This document shows positions 18,816-28,446 of a stretch of DNA of 64,000 nucleotides, in pieces (position 1 is the stretch's first letter; every line of letters begins with the position of its first letter). Below the pieces are notes generated by a model that was given only the letters and a program-made list of their open reading frames with translations, ran no database searches and had not been told where the DNA came from. The stretch is from CALBTQ01 sp036725605 (lineage in GTDB: Bacteria > Lernaellota > Lernaellaia > Lernaellales > Lernaellaceae), in contig DAIMDW010000006.1 in NCBI GenBank assembly GCA_036725605.1, positions 1 through 64,000 of the forward strand, in the 5' to 3' direction. The translations under genes and the position numbers were made by a program.

Positions 18816-19937
18816 TCAAAATTTTTTTACCGTTGTTTTAGTCATAATCCGCGCGGCGATTTTCTCGATGTCCACGCGTTCATCCGAATTATTCGCTTCG
18901 TCGACCGCGCGCGGCATGCCGTAGACAACGCAGCTCGCTTCGCTCTGCGTGATGCAGTAACACCCCTTGCGTTTCAAGGTCGCCACGCCGTCCGAACCGT
19001 CGTCGCCCATGCCGGTGAGCACCACGGCCAGCACGTTGCCGCCCTGCACGGCGGCGATGGAGCGGAACAGCACATCGACCGACGGACGACAACTTTTCAC
19101 CGGCGGGGAATCGTTGAGACCGATCGTCGCCGGACCGCCGTCCTGTGGCGGACGCATGACCATGTGACGGCCGCCGGGCGCGATGTACGCCTTGCCGGCT
19201 TCGATCGGCTCGCCGTCCTCGGCCTCCTTGATCGTCAGCGCCGAACGTTTGTTGAGGTTGGCGGCCAACGAAGCGGTGAACACCGGCGGCATGTGCTGCA
19301 CGATCAGAATCGGCAGGGGGAAGTTGCCGGGCAACAGCGGCAGAACCTTCGACAACGCCTCCGGTCCGCCGGTCGACGAGCCGATGGCCACCAGGTCGAT
19401 GCGCTTGGGCGACGGCAACACCGGGCGGCTGGGCGCGGGCGGTTCCGGCGCGGGCGGCGGGGGCGGGGCGGGCATCGCCACGGGCGCCGGCGTCGGCTGC
19501 GGTTGGCGCGCCATCTTCGTGAAACGACGGGTCAACTGCAACTTGATCAACGAGGAGATCATCTGGCGCAAGTGCCGGATGGATTCCTCGTAGCCCATTT
19601 TTTCCGGCTTGGCGAGGAAATCCAACGCGCCCAGTTCCAGCCCTTTGATTGTCCGGTCGGCGCTTTTCGAATTCACGCCGCTGATCAGAATCACTTCGAT
19701 GTGATTGTGCAGCTTTTTGATTTGCGCCAGGGTTTCCAGGCCGTCCATCTCGGGCATTTCGATGTCCAGCAGCACGAGATCGGGCTTGAGCTGATCGAGC
19801 TTCTTCAGCGCGATCGTACCGTTGGGGGCGGTGCCCACCATAACGGCCTCGGGGATGCCTTCGACCACCTCCGTCAGGATACGGCGATAGGTCACCGTAT
19901 CGTCGACTATCATGACTCGGAAGGTTTTGTTTTCCAC
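18816..19937 (-). CDS. cheB: Protein-glutamate methylesterase/glutaminase CheB
   Basis: 373 residues: receiver domain with Asp58 ('LVLLDIEMPEMDG'), a Pro/Ala-rich linker (about 146-177), and the methylesterase domain with catalytic Ser188 ('AIGSSTGGPEAL'), His215 ('IVQHMPPVF') and Asp313 ('TGMGDDGSDG'). Removes receptor methyl groups when phosphorylated by CheA. It is 19 nt upstream of cheR. The stem-loop at 19954-20000, just upstream on this strand, probably separates its transcription from the receptor genes. No cheD is present, so deamidation would depend on this enzyme. Confidence 0.95.
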   Translation of the reverse strand: MENKTFRVMIVDDTVTYRRILTEVVEGIPEAVMVGTAPNGTIALKKLDQLKPDLVLLDIEMPEMDGLETLAQIKKLHNHIEVILISGVNSKSADRTIKGLELGALDFLAKPEKMGYEESIRHLRQMISSLIKLQLTRRFTKMARQPQPTPAPVAMPAPPPPPAPEPPAPSRPVLPSPKRIDLVAIGSSTGGPEALSKVLPLLPGNFPLPILIVQHMPPVFTASLAANLNKRSALTIKEAEDGEPIEAGKAYIAPGGRHMVMRPPQDGGPATIGLNDSPPVKSCRPSVDVLFRSIAAVQGGNVLAVVLTGMGDDGSDGVATLKRKGCYCITQSEASCVVYGMPRAVDEANNSDERVDIEKIAARIMTKTTVKKF

Positions 19938-19953
19938 GTGTGCCCTATTTGGT

Positions 19954-20000
19954 AAAAAGTTAATCCACCGGATCGAAGCGTCGTTCGACCCAGTGGATTA
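19954..20000 (-). terminator. Intrinsic terminator between mcp and cheB
   Basis: On the minus strand an 8-bp outer stem (positions 20000-19993 with 19968-19961) and an inner stem (TCGAA with TTCGA, plus GG/CC) around a 6-nt loop are followed by ACTTTTTACC. It lies between the mcp stop (20045) and cheB start (19937) and may divide the cluster into two transcripts. Confidence 0.65.
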
Positions 20001-20044
20001 GCATTTGCGATTCAAGCAAAAAATGCAACGTTTATCTCTTCCGG

Positions 20045-22351
20045 TTAGACGCGGAATTGACGAACGACGCTTTGCAGGTCGCCGACCAAATCCGACATTT
20101 GTTTAGCGGCGTCATTGGTCGCCACCGCGCCGCGCGACGTTTCCTGCGCGGCCTGGTTCACGCCATGAATATTGCGCGATACTTCGTTGACGCCCTTGGC
20201 CGCTTCCTTGACCGAACTGAGCACTTCGCGATCGATGCTCTCGCTGATCGACTGCACGTTCTTGGAAACGTTGTTCGCCCCGTCGGCGGCGTTGACGATC
20301 GACCGGGAAATTTCGTTGGTCGTCGACGTCTGTTCCTCCACCGCGGAGGCGATGTTGTTGGTGATGGAGTTGATCTCGTTGACGATCTCGGCGATCTGGC
20401 GGATCGCCTGCACGGCGTTGTTGGTTTTGCCCTGCATGTTGTCGATCTGTTCGGTGATCACGTCGGTCGAGGAGGCCGTCTGCTTGGCCAGTTCCTTGAC
20501 CTCGTTGGCGACGACGGCAAAGCCCTTGCCCGCTTCGCCGGCGCTGGCCGCTTCGATCGTCGCGTTGAGCGCCAGCAGGTTGGTCTGATCGGCGATGTCG
20601 TTGATCACGTCGACCACCTTGCCGATTTCATGCGCGGCGGTCTCCAGCGCAACGATCAGCTCCTGCGCCGAATGCGCGTTTTCGGTGGCCGTTTCGGCGA
20701 TCGACGAAGCGCGCGTCGTGCTCTTGGACACTTCCTGCAACGAGGAGGACATCTCCTCGATGGCCGTGGCCACGGTGTTGACGTTGGTGGACATCTCCTC
20801 GGCCGCGGCGGCGATGGAGGTGATGTTTTCGCTCATGCGCTCGGTGGCGCCGCTGACGCCGTCGACGTTGGAGGTGATCTGCTCGGCGGCCGCGGCCACC
20901 GTGCCGCTCTGGTTGGTCATTTCCTCGGCCCCGCTGGCCAACTGCGTGGAAATCGAGGACAGCGTCTGGGCCGTCGAATTCAGCGTTTCGGTGTTGTTGG
21001 CCACGGCGCGAATCGAGTTTTGCAGCTTCTCGACGAACAGGTTGAAGTTGTCGGCCAATTCGCCGATTTCATCCTGCGCGGTGATTTCCAAGCGGGCGGT
21101 CAGGTCGCCGTCGCCGCTGGCGATCTCTTTGAGCATGTCGTTGGTTTCCAGAATCGGATTGGCCACGGCGCGGCCGATCAGCGTGGCGAAGACGATGCCC
21201 AGCACCGCGATGATGATGCCGGCGACCACGAAGGAGATGATCATGTTGCGCAGGCCGGCGCCCAATTTGCGATGCGCTTCCTGGAATTCCTCGACCGGCG
21301 CGGTCACGCCGATGACCCAATCCCAGGGTTGGTAATAGGCGATGCGCGCGAAACGCATTTTCGCCTGGGTGTCGCCTTCGTTTTTCCAGGGATACTCGAC
21401 GGTGAAAAATTCCTTGCCCTCACGCTGCAAGGCGCCGTTGATGACCGTCTGGATGACTTTGTTGCCGTCGGCGTCGGTGGTGTCCCACACGTTTTCGCCG
21501 TCGCGTTCGCTGTCCTTGGAAATGATGTACTGACCCTTCTGGTCGCCGGAGCCGCCCAGGACGTAAACGTAGCCGCTGGCGCCGACCTTGGTTTTCAAAA
21601 TCGCTTCGCGCAGCGCTTTGACGCTTTCCTGTTTCACGCCGACGTACAACATGCCGACGATGTCGCCGGAGGAATCCTTCAGCGGTTCGTAGGCGGTGAT
21701 GTACCAGGCGTTGACGACGAAGGCCCGGCCTTTGAACGTTTCGCCGCGCATGACCGTGGCGACGACCGGATTGGACTGTCCGTCGGGATTGACCGCGGGG
21801 ATGAAAGTGCCGACCGCGCGGTTGCCGTCGAGTTTGCGCACGTTGGTGGCGATGCGCAGCATGTCGCCTTCCTTGTTCATGCGCTGGAAAATGGTGCAGG
21901 TGCTGCCGACGGATTCCATCACCTTATCGACGATGGGGGAGTGAACGGCAAAATCGAGGTTTCGCTTGATCATCACGTCGCCGATCATCATCGCCGGCAA
22001 CGTGACGGTCGTTTCCTGCTTGGTCAGTTGGTTGACCGCGCCCCACTTGATGGATTCGTCGCCGTTGAGTTTGATTTTGCCGTGACGACTCATGCGATCG
22101 CGCGCGACGTTCAGGTCGTACACGATTTTCTGCTGCAACGATTCATTCTGCGCGGCGATCATGTTGATCACGCCGTTCAGGATATGATCGAAACCTTGTT
22201 GAGAAATGTCGTCGATGAGCGTCAGCGCTTCGGCGTTGGTGCTTCGGCCTTGAATGACCGAAACCACGACCAATACGATTACCGGCGAGAGAACACAGAC
22301 GAGACCCATGACCAGAAGCTTTGACCTGATTTTAAGTCGGTTGAAAAACAT
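20045..22351 (-). CDS. Methyl-accepting chemotaxis protein, double-Cache sensor
   Basis: 768 residues. TM1 (about 12-33), a long periplasmic region (about 35-365) of Cache_3-Cache_2 type ('GTFIPAVNPDGQSNPV', 'AYEPLKDSSGDIVGMLYVGV', 'GASGYVYVLGGSGDQKGQYIIS', 'QPWDWVIGVTAP'), TM2 (about 370-392), HAMP, and a full MCP signalling hairpin with the tip 'EVKELAKQTASSTDVI'. Such Cache domains usually bind small organic ligands; none can be assigned. Its tip region is identical at the DNA level to the next receptor over 74 bases. It is the second receptor of the cluster and is followed by an intrinsic terminator. Confidence 0.93.
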   Translation of the reverse strand: MFFNRLKIRSKLLVMGLVCVLSPVIVLVVVSVIQGRSTNAEALTLIDDISQQGFDHILNGVINMIAAQNESLQQKIVYDLNVARDRMSRHGKIKLNGDESIKWGAVNQLTKQETTVTLPAMMIGDVMIKRNLDFAVHSPIVDKVMESVGSTCTIFQRMNKEGDMLRIATNVRKLDGNRAVGTFIPAVNPDGQSNPVVATVMRGETFKGRAFVVNAWYITAYEPLKDSSGDIVGMLYVGVKQESVKALREAILKTKVGASGYVYVLGGSGDQKGQYIISKDSERDGENVWDTTDADGNKVIQTVINGALQREGKEFFTVEYPWKNEGDTQAKMRFARIAYYQPWDWVIGVTAPVEEFQEAHRKLGAGLRNMIISFVVAGIIIAVLGIVFATLIGRAVANPILETNDMLKEIASGDGDLTARLEITAQDEIGELADNFNLFVEKLQNSIRAVANNTETLNSTAQTLSSISTQLASGAEEMTNQSGTVAAAAEQITSNVDGVSGATERMSENITSIAAAAEEMSTNVNTVATAIEEMSSSLQEVSKSTTRASSIAETATENAHSAQELIVALETAAHEIGKVVDVINDIADQTNLLALNATIEAASAGEAGKGFAVVANEVKELAKQTASSTDVITEQIDNMQGKTNNAVQAIRQIAEIVNEINSITNNIASAVEEQTSTTNEISRSIVNAADGANNVSKNVQSISESIDREVLSSVKEAAKGVNEVSRNIHGVNQAAQETSRGAVATNDAAKQMSDLVGDLQSVVRQFRV

Positions 22352-22382
22352 AGTTGTATCTCCTTCGCACGTTTTCTTCAGA

Positions 22383-22410
22383 GGAGGCGAAAGAGCCCGC
22401 TTTCGCCTCC
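22383..22410. other. Strong intergenic RNA hairpin between the two mcp genes
   Basis: A perfect 11-bp stem (22383-22393 with 22400-22410) around a 6-nt loop, 32 bases before the downstream mcp start on the minus strand. There is no U-tract, so it is more likely an mRNA-stability or expression-balancing element than a terminator. Confidence 0.5.
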
Positions 22411-22482
22411 CACTTCGTTGTCAAAGTCGTCCTTTTTCTCTGTCGCCTCAAAAGCCGGCAACGAAAACCGATTTCCTCTCGG

Positions 22483-24261
22483 TCAGATTTTAAACTGGCC
22501 CACAACCTCCTGTAGCTTGCGCGCCAGATCGGAAGTCTTATTGGCCGCATCGTTGGTCGAGTTGGCGCCTTTGGCCGTTTCCTGCGCGGCGATGTTCACG
22601 CCCTGAATGTTGCGGGAAATTTCGTTGACGCCCTTGGCCGCTTCTTTCACGCTGATCACCACGTCCTTCTCGATGTTGTCGCTGAGAATCTGAACGTTTT
22701 TGGAGACGTCGGCCGCGCCCTGGGCCGCGCCGGCGACCGAGCGCGAAATCTCATTTGTGGTCGACGTCTGTTCTTCCACCGCGGTGGCGATGGTGTTGGT
22801 GATCGAGTTGATCTCGCTGATGATGTCGGTGATCTGCTTGATCGCGTCGACCGCCGTGGTCGCCTGTTTCTGGATGCTGCTGATCTGCTGGGTGATTTCC
22901 TCGGTGGAATGCGCGGTCTGCTTGGCCAGTTCCTTGACCTCGTTGGCGACGACGGCAAAGCCCTTGCCCGCTTCGCCGGCGCTGGCCGCCTCGATCGTCG
23001 CGTTGAGCGCCAACAGGTTGGTCTGGTCGGCGATGTCATTAATCACGTCGACGACCTTGCCGATTTCGCGCGCGACGGCGTTGAGGTTGCTCATGATCTC
23101 GTTGGCCGACTGCGCGTTTTTCGTCGCGTCGCTGGCGATCGACGAGGCGCGGGCGGTGTTCTGCGAGACTTCCTGCAGCGAAGCCGACATTTCTTCGATG
23201 GCCGTGGCCACGGTGTTGACCGAGGTCGACATCTCCTCGGCCGCCGAAGCGATGCCGTTGACGCCGTTGGACATGCGGACCGTCGCGTTGCTCACGCCGT
23301 CCACGTTGGTGGTGATCTGCTCGGCCGCCGACGCCACGGTCGACGACTGGTTGGTCATCTCCTCGGCGCTGCTGGCCAACTGCGAGCTGATCGCGGACAT
23401 CGATTCGGCGGTGCGGTTGAGATGAACGGTGTTTTCCGACACCGAGGAGATCGAGTGCTGCAACTTCTCCACGAAGATGTTGAAATTGTCCGACAGCTCG
23501 CCGACTTCGTCCTGCGCGCCGGTTTCCAGGCGGACGGTCAGATCGCCTTCACCCTCGGCGATGTCGCGCAGCAGGTCGGACGTGCGGCGGATGCGGCGCG
23601 AAATGGCGCGGCTGATGAAGTACGACAGCGCGACGGCCAGCAGGGTGATGATCACGAAGATGACGATGATCTTGGTAATCAGCGCCCACACTTCGGCGTT
23701 GACGTCCTCAACGTACATGCCGGTGCCCACGATCCAGTCCCAACCGGAGAAGATGCGCACATAGGAAATCTTGGGCACGATTTTATTGGCCTGGTCTTTA
23801 TATTGCCACATGTATTCGACGAAACCGGCGTTCTGACTTTTGCAGACGTTCACCATTTCGACGAACATGGCGGTGCCCCTTTTGTCGACATTGCCGCTGA
23901 CGTCCTTGCCGACCAGGTCTTTACTGAAAGGGTGCATGATCATGATTGGTTTTGTGTCATTGATCCAGAAATAATCTTTCATTTCCGGGCCGTAACGGAG
24001 CCCTTCGACCGTTTTGAGCGCGATGGTTTTCGCGGCCTCTTCGGTCATTTCGCCCTTGTCGGCCAGTGCGGCGTAATTGGAAATGATGCTCCAGGCGATT
24101 TCCGTTTGTTCCTTCAGCTTTTCGTACTTTTTCGCCATCAACGCGGACTTGACGGTGGGCACGAACCACGCGAACGTCATGAGTGTAAACAACGCGACAA
24201 TTACCAAACCGGTCAATATGATTTTGGTCGAGATTTTCATATTCCCAAAAGTACTGGCCAT
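22483..24261 (-). CDS. Methyl-accepting chemotaxis protein, single-Cache sensor
   Basis: 592 residues. TM1 (about 12-35), periplasmic sCache_2-like domain (about 38-188) with 'KDYFWINDTKPIMIMHPF', 'GKDVSGNVDKRGTAMFVEMV' and 'FSGWDWIVGTGMYVEDV', TM2 (about 193-215), HAMP, and the MCP signalling domain. Family members commonly sense carboxylates or other small acids, which would fit the organic-acid metabolism encoded nearby, but that link is inference. The ribosome-binding site GGGAGG precedes ATG 24261. It ends in 'VVGQFKI' without a CheR-binding pentapeptide. Confidence 0.93.
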   Translation of the reverse strand: MASTFGNMKISTKIILTGLVIVALFTLMTFAWFVPTVKSALMAKKYEKLKEQTEIAWSIISNYAALADKGEMTEEAAKTIALKTVEGLRYGPEMKDYFWINDTKPIMIMHPFSKDLVGKDVSGNVDKRGTAMFVEMVNVCKSQNAGFVEYMWQYKDQANKIVPKISYVRIFSGWDWIVGTGMYVEDVNAEVWALITKIIVIFVIITLLAVALSYFISRAISRRIRRTSDLLRDIAEGEGDLTVRLETGAQDEVGELSDNFNIFVEKLQHSISSVSENTVHLNRTAESMSAISSQLASSAEEMTNQSSTVASAAEQITTNVDGVSNATVRMSNGVNGIASAAEEMSTSVNTVATAIEEMSASLQEVSQNTARASSIASDATKNAQSANEIMSNLNAVAREIGKVVDVINDIADQTNLLALNATIEAASAGEAGKGFAVVANEVKELAKQTAHSTEEITQQISSIQKQATTAVDAIKQITDIISEINSITNTIATAVEEQTSTTNEISRSVAGAAQGAADVSKNVQILSDNIEKDVVISVKEAAKGVNEISRNIQGVNIAAQETAKGANSTNDAANKTSDLARKLQEVVGQFKI

Positions 24262-24319
24262 TGCTTGATCCTCCCTCTTTTCCTGGCACTTTTCGGCCCG
24301 TTATCCGATCGAGACGGAT

Positions 24320-24790
24320 CTAGCTGATAATCTCGGATATTTTTAGTATTGATAAAAGTTCGCCGTCGAGTTTGACGACGCCGCTGAAATACTTGCCGTT
24401 GATTTCTCCGATGTTGGCGGGGGGGGAGTCGATTTCCGATTCTTTTACTGAAACCACATCGCCGACGCGGTCGACCAGAAGTCCCACCTGGTCGGTGCCG
24501 GTCTGCTCGTTGACCATGCCGGCGATGCCTTGGGCGAGAATTTCGTCATGTGTTTTTAAAATAATGCCGCGCGATTCGGGCGTGATCGAGCGATGAGTCA
24601 ATCCCAGTTTCACGCCCAGATCGAGCATGGTGATGATCTGTCCGCGCAGGTTGAGCAAACCGCGCACGTGCTCGGCGACCTGATGCACCTTGGTCATGTC
24701 CAGGTGGCGGTTGATTTCGCGAATGACCAGGATGTCGATGCCGAACAGGGCGTCGTCCAGATAAAACGTGGAGAATTGTTTTTCACTCAT
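24320..24790 (-). CDS. cheW: Chemotaxis coupling protein CheW
   Basis: 156 residues from ATG 24790, whose ATG overlaps the cheA stop (ATGA), so translation is coupled to CheA. One CheW/SH3-like double-barrel domain: 'FSTFYLDDALFGIDILVIREI', 'VRGLLNLRGQIITMLDLGVKLGL', 'VGLLVDRVGDVVSV'. It bridges receptors and CheA. A start six codons earlier (24808) is possible, but the overlap arrangement favours 24790. Confidence 0.94.
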   Translation of the reverse strand: MSEKQFSTFYLDDALFGIDILVIREINRHLDMTKVHQVAEHVRGLLNLRGQIITMLDLGVKLGLTHRSITPESRGIILKTHDEILAQGIAGMVNEQTGTDQVGLLVDRVGDVVSVKESEIDSPPANIGEINGKYFSGVVKLDGELLSILKISEIIS

Positions 24791-27700
24791 TGTTGCGCCT
24801 CCCCGCAAATCAGATCGTTGATTCGTTGCAACATGCGCGCTTTGTCGATTTTCACTTCATAGGCGTCGAAGCCGGCCTCCAGCGCCCGTTGTTTCGAGCC
24901 TTCGTCGTCCAGCGACGTCATGGCCATGACCGGGACCTTTTGGATTTTTTCGTTGTCGCGGATGCGTTTGACCAATTCGTAGCCGTCCATCTGCGGCATG
25001 ATGATGTCGGAGATGACGATGTCGTAGGCGTTGTGCAGCAGCAGATCGAGCGCCTCTTCGCCGTTGGACGCGACGTCGACCTGGTGCCCGGCGCTGGTCA
25101 TGTAACCGTACTCGAGCTGCTTGAAGAACGGCGTGTCCTCGGCGAGCAGAATCCGAAAGGCCTTGCATTCCTCGCTCCGCGCCACTTCGGCGCCGCCGCA
25201 GATGGTGACGTCGATTTTGTCGAACAGGGCGAACATATCCAGCACGAGGGTGATGCGGTCGTTGATGATGGCCGAACCCAGCAGACCGGTCGCCTTGATG
25301 TTCTGGGTATCCAGTTCCAGATCGGTTTCCAGCACGTCGAGCACCTCGGTGGCGACGATGCCGATCGGCTTTTTGGTCATCTTCGGCACGATGATGTGCA
25401 GGACTTGCTGCTCATTCTCCGGCCGCGAAATGGGCAGGTGATCCTCGAGGCGGATCAGCCGCAACGAGCCGCCGCGGTATTTGAGGTATTCCTTGTCGCC
25501 GATGTGCTCGATCTCGCTGACCGGCACTTTTTCCAGCCGCTTGATCAGCGCCAGCGACATGGCGAACGTTTCGGTCGGACCGTTGGCGAAAATCAGCAGC
25601 GACTGCTTTTCGCGCAACGCCGCGCGCTGGTAATCCTTCTGGATGGCCACCGCCGCCCGGTCGAGTTCCTCGAAGCGCAGGCCGGCCGTTTCGGCGATGC
25701 CCTGCGGATCGAGAATCATCGCCACGCTGCCGTCGCCCATGATCGTCGTGCCGGCGTAGCAGACGTTGTCCTTGATGTACTTGGACAGGGCTTTGACCAC
25801 GATCTCTTCGTTGTCGGCGATGTTGGAGACGATCAGACCGAAGCGGTTGTTGCCCGATTTGAGCACCAGAATCGTGATCGCGCTTTCCTTGTGCCAGCGG
25901 CGGTTTTCGTCTGTGGTGCCGCGGCGGTTGCCCGGCGTGGAAACCGGGCCGATTTCCGGCGGCAGATCGCTGTTGGGCCGCTCGGCGACCAATTCGCCGG
26001 ATTCCTCGTCGTAGGTGAATTCCTTGCCGTAACTGGCCACGCGGCGATCGGCGAGGCGATTGCGGCGGTCGAATTTTTCCGAGCCGGTCGAGGAGTCGAC
26101 ATAGACGCGTTCGATGTGCAGGATGTCGGCGAGGCGCACCAACGGCAGCAGCTTGTCGCGCAGGCGCAGCACATCGGCGCCGTTGACCTTTTCGATCGCT
26201 TTGTGGCTGTCTTTGGCCCGGATACGCACCAACTCTTCGATGCTCACCTGCGGGATGGCGAACTTCTCGTCGTTCACTTTGACGATCAACGAGGGGATGA
26301 TCGCCAGCGTCAGCGGCAGGCGCAGGTTCACGCGCGTGCCCTGGCCCTTGGTCGACTCGATGTCCACGGTGCCGCCGAGACGCTCGATGTTGGTCTTGAC
26401 CACGTCCATGCCCACGCCGCGGCCCGAGACGTCGGTGACCGTCTTGGCCGTCGAGAAGCCGGGCGCGAAGAGGAAGGAGTAGATTTCGCGGTCCGACAAG
26501 CGTTCGGCTTCCTGTTCGCTGACCAGGCCCTTTGAAATCGCCTTGGTCCGGATGACCGCGATGTCGATGCCTTTGCCGTCATCGACGATCTCGATGTTGA
26601 CCATGCCCGCTTCGTGATAGGCGCGGATCAACACGCGGCCGGCGCGCGGCTTGCCGGCGGCTTCGCGCTCATCGGGGCTTTCGATGCCGTGGTCGACGGT
26701 GTTGCGGATCAGGTGAGTCAACGGATCCGACAGCGATTCGATGATCGACTTGTCCAATTCGACTTCGCTGCCGACCAACTGCAGCTCGGCTTCTTTTTTC
26801 AGGCGGCGCGACAGATCGCGCATCAAGCGCGGGAATTTGTTGAATACGTTGCCCACCGGCTGCATGCGCGTTTGCATGATGTTTTCCTGCAGCTCGGTGG
26901 TGATCAGATTCAGATTCTGAACCATGGCGTTGATGCCGCGAATTTCGGAGGCATGCTGGGACAGAATCTGCGCCAATTGGTTGCGGCCAAGCACCAGCTC
27001 ACCGGCGAGGTTCATCAGGTTGTTGAGCAGGCTTACTTTGACCCGCAACGTTTCCTGCCCGCCGGACGCTTGCACCGTGGCGCTGTTTCCGGCGCTTTCG
27101 GCGACAGGCTTGCTCTCAACGACTTCACGTTCGTTTTTCAGCATTTCAGGCTCCGCTTGGCGAATCGGTTCCGTTGCTTTGGGTTCGGCTTTGGGTTTGT
27201 TGTCATCGAACATGGAGATGTTCTCCATACCCAATCCCAACGCGCTGGACAGCAAATCCTGTTCCAGCACCGTCGCCACCACAAAGGTCAGTTCCTGAAC
27301 GTCGGTCGATTCATTGAGCGTGGCCAGGGCGTCTTCGCCGGCCAGGATCGAACCGATCGACTTGGCTTTTTCCAGCAAACTATTGGGGGTCAGGTCATGG
27401 GCGAACAGATCGGCTTGCGGGCGAACGACCACTTTGAAGATCAGTTGCCCGTGCGCTCTGGCGTGCGCCAGTTCCTCGGTGTTCAGGTCGTTCGACGCCG
27501 CCGATGTGGCTGCCGCCGCCGCAGGCTTGGCCTTGGGCGTATTGGCCGGCGCGGCTTTGGCCGTTCCGGCGTTTTCCGGCAACAGAGCCGTGAGATTGGC
27601 CATTTCCTCTTCGATGTTGTAGGTATCGGAGGCGTCGATGTCGTCGATCATCGCCCGCAGGCGATCGGTGCCGGCCAACAGCGCGTCGACCAACTCCGGC

Positions 27701-27957
27701 GTGGGCGACATTTCGCCGTCGCGAATCTTCATCAACAGGCTTTCCATCAGATGGCTGAGACTGTTGATTTTATCCAACGCCAAAAAGCCCGAAGCGCCTT
27801 TGATGCTGTGCACCGAACGGAAAATGCGGTTGATGACCGCCGAGTCCGTGCTTTCTCCGCCGGATTCCAGGCCCAACAGGTCCGGTTCCAGTTGCGTCAG
27901 ATGCTCGCGCGACTCCAACACGAAATCATTGATCAGTTCCTGTTGCGAATTATCCAT
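24787..27957 (-). CDS. cheA: Hybrid chemotaxis histidine kinase CheA with two CheW domains and a receiver
   Basis: 1056 residues, far longer than the usual 650-700. Order: Hpt domain with phospho-His50 ('SVHSIKGASGF'); an Ala/Pro linker; P2-like region (about 155-260); dimerisation and HATPase domains ('RNTVDHGIESPDER', 'DDGKGIDIAVIRTKA', 'GRGVGMDVVKTNIERLGG'); a first CheW-like domain; a charged insert (about 620-690); a second CheW-like domain; and a C-terminal receiver ('AYDIVISDIIMPQMDGYEL'). Fused receivers usually act as phosphate sinks or second outputs beside CheY. Encoded between cheX and cheW with a 4-nt overlap to cheW. Confidence 0.94.
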   Translation of the reverse strand: MDNSQQELINDFVLESREHLTQLEPDLLGLESGGESTDSAVINRIFRSVHSIKGASGFLALDKINSLSHLMESLLMKIRDGEMSPTPELVDALLAGTDRLRAMIDDIDASDTYNIEEEMANLTALLPENAGTAKAAPANTPKAKPAAAAATSAASNDLNTEELAHARAHGQLIFKVVVRPQADLFAHDLTPNSLLEKAKSIGSILAGEDALATLNESTDVQELTFVVATVLEQDLLSSALGLGMENISMFDDNKPKAEPKATEPIRQAEPEMLKNEREVVESKPVAESAGNSATVQASGGQETLRVKVSLLNNLMNLAGELVLGRNQLAQILSQHASEIRGINAMVQNLNLITTELQENIMQTRMQPVGNVFNKFPRLMRDLSRRLKKEAELQLVGSEVELDKSIIESLSDPLTHLIRNTVDHGIESPDEREAAGKPRAGRVLIRAYHEAGMVNIEIVDDGKGIDIAVIRTKAISKGLVSEQEAERLSDREIYSFLFAPGFSTAKTVTDVSGRGVGMDVVKTNIERLGGTVDIESTKGQGTRVNLRLPLTLAIIPSLIVKVNDEKFAIPQVSIEELVRIRAKDSHKAIEKVNGADVLRLRDKLLPLVRLADILHIERVYVDSSTGSEKFDRRNRLADRRVASYGKEFTYDEESGELVAERPNSDLPPEIGPVSTPGNRRGTTDENRRWHKESAITILVLKSGNNRFGLIVSNIADNEEIVVKALSKYIKDNVCYAGTTIMGDGSVAMILDPQGIAETAGLRFEELDRAAVAIQKDYQRAALREKQSLLIFANGPTETFAMSLALIKRLEKVPVSEIEHIGDKEYLKYRGGSLRLIRLEDHLPISRPENEQQVLHIIVPKMTKKPIGIVATEVLDVLETDLELDTQNIKATGLLGSAIINDRITLVLDMFALFDKIDVTICGGAEVARSEECKAFRILLAEDTPFFKQLEYGYMTSAGHQVDVASNGEEALDLLLHNAYDIVISDIIMPQMDGYELVKRIRDNEKIQKVPVMAMTSLDDEGSKQRALEAGFDAYEVKIDKARMLQRINDLICGEAQQ

Positions 27958-27981
27958 TGGCCCTTCTCCCCGCCAAGCAGG

Positions 27982-28446
27982 TTAATCCTCCATACACACT
28001 TCGATGAAAAAGGCCCCATGTTCGGTGTTGAACGGCACCACGAGAATGGGAGCTTTCGTTGTATGGGAGGTTGAGTGCTTGCGGCCGATGATCGTGGAAG
28101 GAATGGCCATGTCGAATTTGTATCCGTTTTCCGCCAATTCCTTTTTCGCGCCGCCGGTAACCATATTGGTGATTTCGCCGACCAGGTCGGCGATCGTTTC
28201 ATCAAGAGCGGTCAATTCTTCGCCCAACATTTGGGATGCGATGTACAGAATAGTCGATTCCGAGAAGGTGATCGCCATCGAGCCCTTGGCTTTGCCGCTG
28301 ACCAATCCGATCATCCCGGTCACGTCACCCTGCGCCATCTTTTCCTTTTTAAGAAAAGGCTTGCCGGGAGTGGCTTTAACGTGAGCCATGGTGTCCAGAA
28401 CGTTGAGACAGGCTTTGAGAAACGGATTGATAAAGTCAACTTTCAT
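27982..28446 (-). CDS. cheX: CheX-type CheY-P phosphatase
   Basis: 154 residues, single CheX/CheC-like domain. The catalytic E-x-x-N motif is at Glu91-Asn94 ('GEITNMVTGGAKKEL'), and the domain opens with 'FINPFLKACLNVL'. CheX dephosphorylates CheY-P or receiver domains and replaces CheZ, which is absent. It is first in the cluster, 24 nt ahead of cheA, so the promoter should lie in the 28447-28989 gap. Possible substrates are the CheY and the receivers of CheA and CheB encoded here. Confidence 0.9.
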   Translation of the reverse strand: MKVDFINPFLKACLNVLDTMAHVKATPGKPFLKKEKMAQGDVTGMIGLVSGKAKGSMAITFSESTILYIASQMLGEELTALDETIADLVGEITNMVTGGAKKELAENGYKFDMAIPSTIIGRKHSTSHTTKAPILVVPFNTEHGAFFIEVCMED

